Source of the DNA: Montifringilla adamsi
Taxonomy: Eukaryota; Chordata; Aves; Passeriformes; Passeridae
DNA length: 64,000 nucleotides
Reading direction: 5' to 3'
NCBI GenBank assembly: GCA_017590115.1
Contig: JAGGNK010006670.1
Span: forward strand, 216,083-280,082
Each line of letters starts with the position of its first letter. Position 1 is the stretch's first letter. Made by a program: the position numbers and the translations under genes. The notes beneath the pieces are model-generated. The model made no database searches. It worked only from the letters and a program-made list of their open reading frames with translations, and was not told where the DNA came from. This document shows positions 62,038-64,000 of this stretch, piece by piece.

Positions 62038-62280
62038 TGGTTCTCTGGAGCCCATTCATTTTATCATGGGTGTAATTTACATCAGGAGATAGTCGGAAAT
62101 AACACTGTTCCTGAAGGAAGCCCTCGCTGGAATCTTTCGCCTTCGCAACAAGGTGACATTCGATCCGTTCTAAAGGGCATCACGGGAGTGCAGAAGCGCT
62201 TCTCTACTTCGAGAGAGCCTGTTCTAATGACCAAACTTCAGAAACGTTTGACATACAGCTCTGTGCCTAGGAGCACGTGA
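62038..62280 (+). other. Exon-like open frame in a CpG-retaining block, unidentified
   Basis: A plus-strand frame open for 80 codons, from just after an in-frame TAA (62035-62037) to a TGA at 62278-62280. The only ATG is late (62227). A candidate 3' splice site, TTTACATCAG, ends at 62085. From there the frame reads 64 codons of polar, mixed composition, including SVLKGITGVQKRFSTSREPV. It holds about ten CpGs, unlike its flanks. I know no family like it. It could be a terminal exon of an unseen gene, a lineage-specific exon, or an ultraconserved non-coding element whose open frame is accidental. No downstream AATAAA lies immediately after the stop. Confidence 0.25.
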
Positions 62281-62660
62281 ATATTTTAAATGCTGTTTAT
62301 AAGAAGCAAAGCTGTGCTAAAATGCCTATTTGCCCCCTGCTGCTTAGCAATATTAAAGATTAGAGCCAATTGTTTTGTATACTGAAGAGCCTGTAATGGC
62401 TTCTAGAGAAGAACATGTCAGCAAACTAGATAAGGTTCCTATTAAATTTTTGTTGCTGCGGACTGCTGACTTGGGTCATTATACACTTAAATTGAGTTAT
62501 TGTCATTGTTATATAATGAAACAGAGAGCTTTTTTGCCTCCAGTAATGTAGCATATCTTTTAAAGAATGAGTTCTCCTGACTGATTTATAAAATAGTTCT
62601 GCTTGCATTACAGTACCAGGCTGCTGGGTGTTTCAAAGTGATTTAGATGAACTGTCCTAA
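62281..62660. promoter_or_regulatory. Conserved-looking non-coding block
   Basis: Continues the texture of the preceding frame: low simple-sequence content, repeated ATTA/TAAT cores (CAATATTAAAGATTAG, TTAAATTGAGTTATTGTCATTG), GCTGTTTATAA and CTGTAATGGC. This is the look of a deeply conserved element in a gene desert. It is inference only; no alignment was run. Confidence 0.22.
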
Positions 62661-64000
62661 GAGTTTGTGCATATTTCGAAAGACAAATAACAGAGTCTTG
62701 TGTGAACCTGCTTCCAATAATCTTTGAAATTTATTGAGTGACAGTGAAAGACATAGTAAAATTACAACTCTCCTCTCTCCCATAATCTAAGAATGTTTCA
62801 TTCCAAAAAAAGTGTACTTAAAGATTTGTGAGGGCTTTTTAATTCCTGATAATTATTTGTTCAGATTTAAAAACAGGACTTGTCCTGTTTTTTTCATTCC
62901 AGGAATATTTGTCTTTTAAAATCTCAGAGTTTTATTCTTTAAAAACAGTTATGTTAACACTTTTAAATTTGAACAAAGAATGTGAACAGTGGAAAGATCA
63001 GATGACCATAAAAATGAACTACTTCAAGCTACTTCATTTCAAACTAACTATACTGCTGGGGGACACCATAACCATTGCTTTTCACCATTGTCTTTGCTGG
63101 AGCCAGGATTTCACTCTGCACATTTTCCAGAGTTTTTTCCCCTTAGATGCATCTAATGGCAGTTCAAGACAGGATGAAAGCATCTACACATATGCTATTT
63201 CACTTAAATTCTTTTAATTCCCCATGCGATGTCTCTGAAGAGCTGCTGGATTTTAAGAGGAATTCCATGGTGAGTAGTAAAGGAAGCAAAATCAGCAGAT
63301 GCAGGAATATCTGACTGGAAGAGTTTAATTCCCAGAAGTCTTAGACAAGAATATATTCAAGCGATACAGGCTTATGCTAAATGCTTACTGAGTCTGCAAT
63401 TTGGCTAAAAAATCGGTTTTTTTGTTTTCTCTCCATACCCCTCACATACTTCATAGCCTTTCTCTGCGGCTTTTCTGGCTTCAACTATCTTTTACAAACA
63501 GAGGTCACTGGGGTTGTACAGTAATAGTGAAGATCACAAGCAGTCACATCCACTTTTCCCTCCCCCCATTAGCAGACACATCCTAGAACTGAATTTTCTT
63601 TCCACAGCACAGCATTTCTTCTCCTTGTGTCATTCTTTGATCAAGCTTTCTCTTCTCTCTGTTCTAATGGCAAGATCCCAAATCATAGCAGAAAATCTTC
63701 ATATGATGCTTGTATTTCAGATTTTAAATTCCATCCTCTTTCTGTGATCACAGTTCTCAAGGTCATCCAATTTTGCCTCTGTCATATTATGGTCCTCCTC
63801 TGCAATAATGATGCCTCCTCAATTTAAACCATCAGCAAAATTCATTTGGGCTCTAAACACTGAGCCTTTACACAGACATAAATTAAGAGATTGTAGGAGA
63901 TATATTCTAATAGTTTCTCCAGAGGAAATCTAACAATAAACTCCCACTACCCTATATCACAAATATGGCTATCTCCTTTTTTTAGACAATTCCTCTCCTG
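62661..64000. other. Non-coding stretch to the window end, no gene seen
   Basis: A 102-codon frame at 62909-63217 and three overlapping frames at 63401-63827 show no domains. Pyrimidine-rich sequence at 63415-63480 and 63550-63660 is unremarkable. Nothing crosses the window edge that I can identify. Confidence 0.55.

Overview
This window looks like 64 kb of bird nuclear DNA from a gene-poor, AT-rich stretch of a large chromosome. The main evidence is three clear chicken-repeat-1 (CR1) LINE 3' ends, one carrying a doubled CACAGAAT-type tail. Older CR1 remains, three MIR-like SINE remnants and one probable solo ERVL-type LTR fit an avian genome with few mobile elements. I found no operon structure, ribosome binding sites, rRNA, tRNA or CRISPR array. 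The long introns or intergenic spacers that would be needed, and the microsatellite types, exclude a bacterial or phage origin.

I cannot support any intact protein-coding gene. Every open frame is short (128 codons at most). The longer ones fall in CR1 antisense strands, in a CR1 reverse-transcriptase remnant, in microsatellites, or in sequence that resembles no protein I recognise. Two stop-to-stop frames without a good start codon read in an exon-like way (62038-62280 plus, 22615-22833 minus). They are reported only as leads.

Layout: 1-1.0 kb is plain sequence. 1.03-1.79 kb is a CR1 in minus orientation, followed by a CpG-retaining patch at 1.98-2.27 kb. 3.54-4.07 kb is a CR1 in plus orientation. 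4-15.8 kb is unannotated AT-rich DNA with an AAAT microsatellite. 15.81-16.06 kb is a MIR-like SINE. 16-25 kb is unannotated, with an A-rich tract and a C-rich run. 25.2-25.66 kb holds a possible polyadenylated retrocopy tail and an A41 run. 27.06-30.26 kb holds two MIR-like pieces and an old CR1. 32.47-36.2 kb is a CR1 cluster: one younger 3' end, one plus-strand RT remnant and one long minus-strand ORF2 remnant. 36.26 kb has a perfect 16-bp hairpin. 37-49 kb is unannotated, with a candidate enhancer block at 45.66-45.96 kb. 49-55.5 kb is rich in microsatellites, including a (TTCTC)17-like tract and an AAAAT tract. 57.6-58.16 kb is a probable solo LTR. 60.31 kb is a T42 run. 62.0-62.7 kb is a compact block that looks conserved and keeps its CpGs.

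There is no set of genes working together here. Any function is most likely in distal regulatory elements, which can only be proposed from sequence texture. Family assignments come from remembered consensus sequences read by eye, so repeat borders are approximate and no database was searched.
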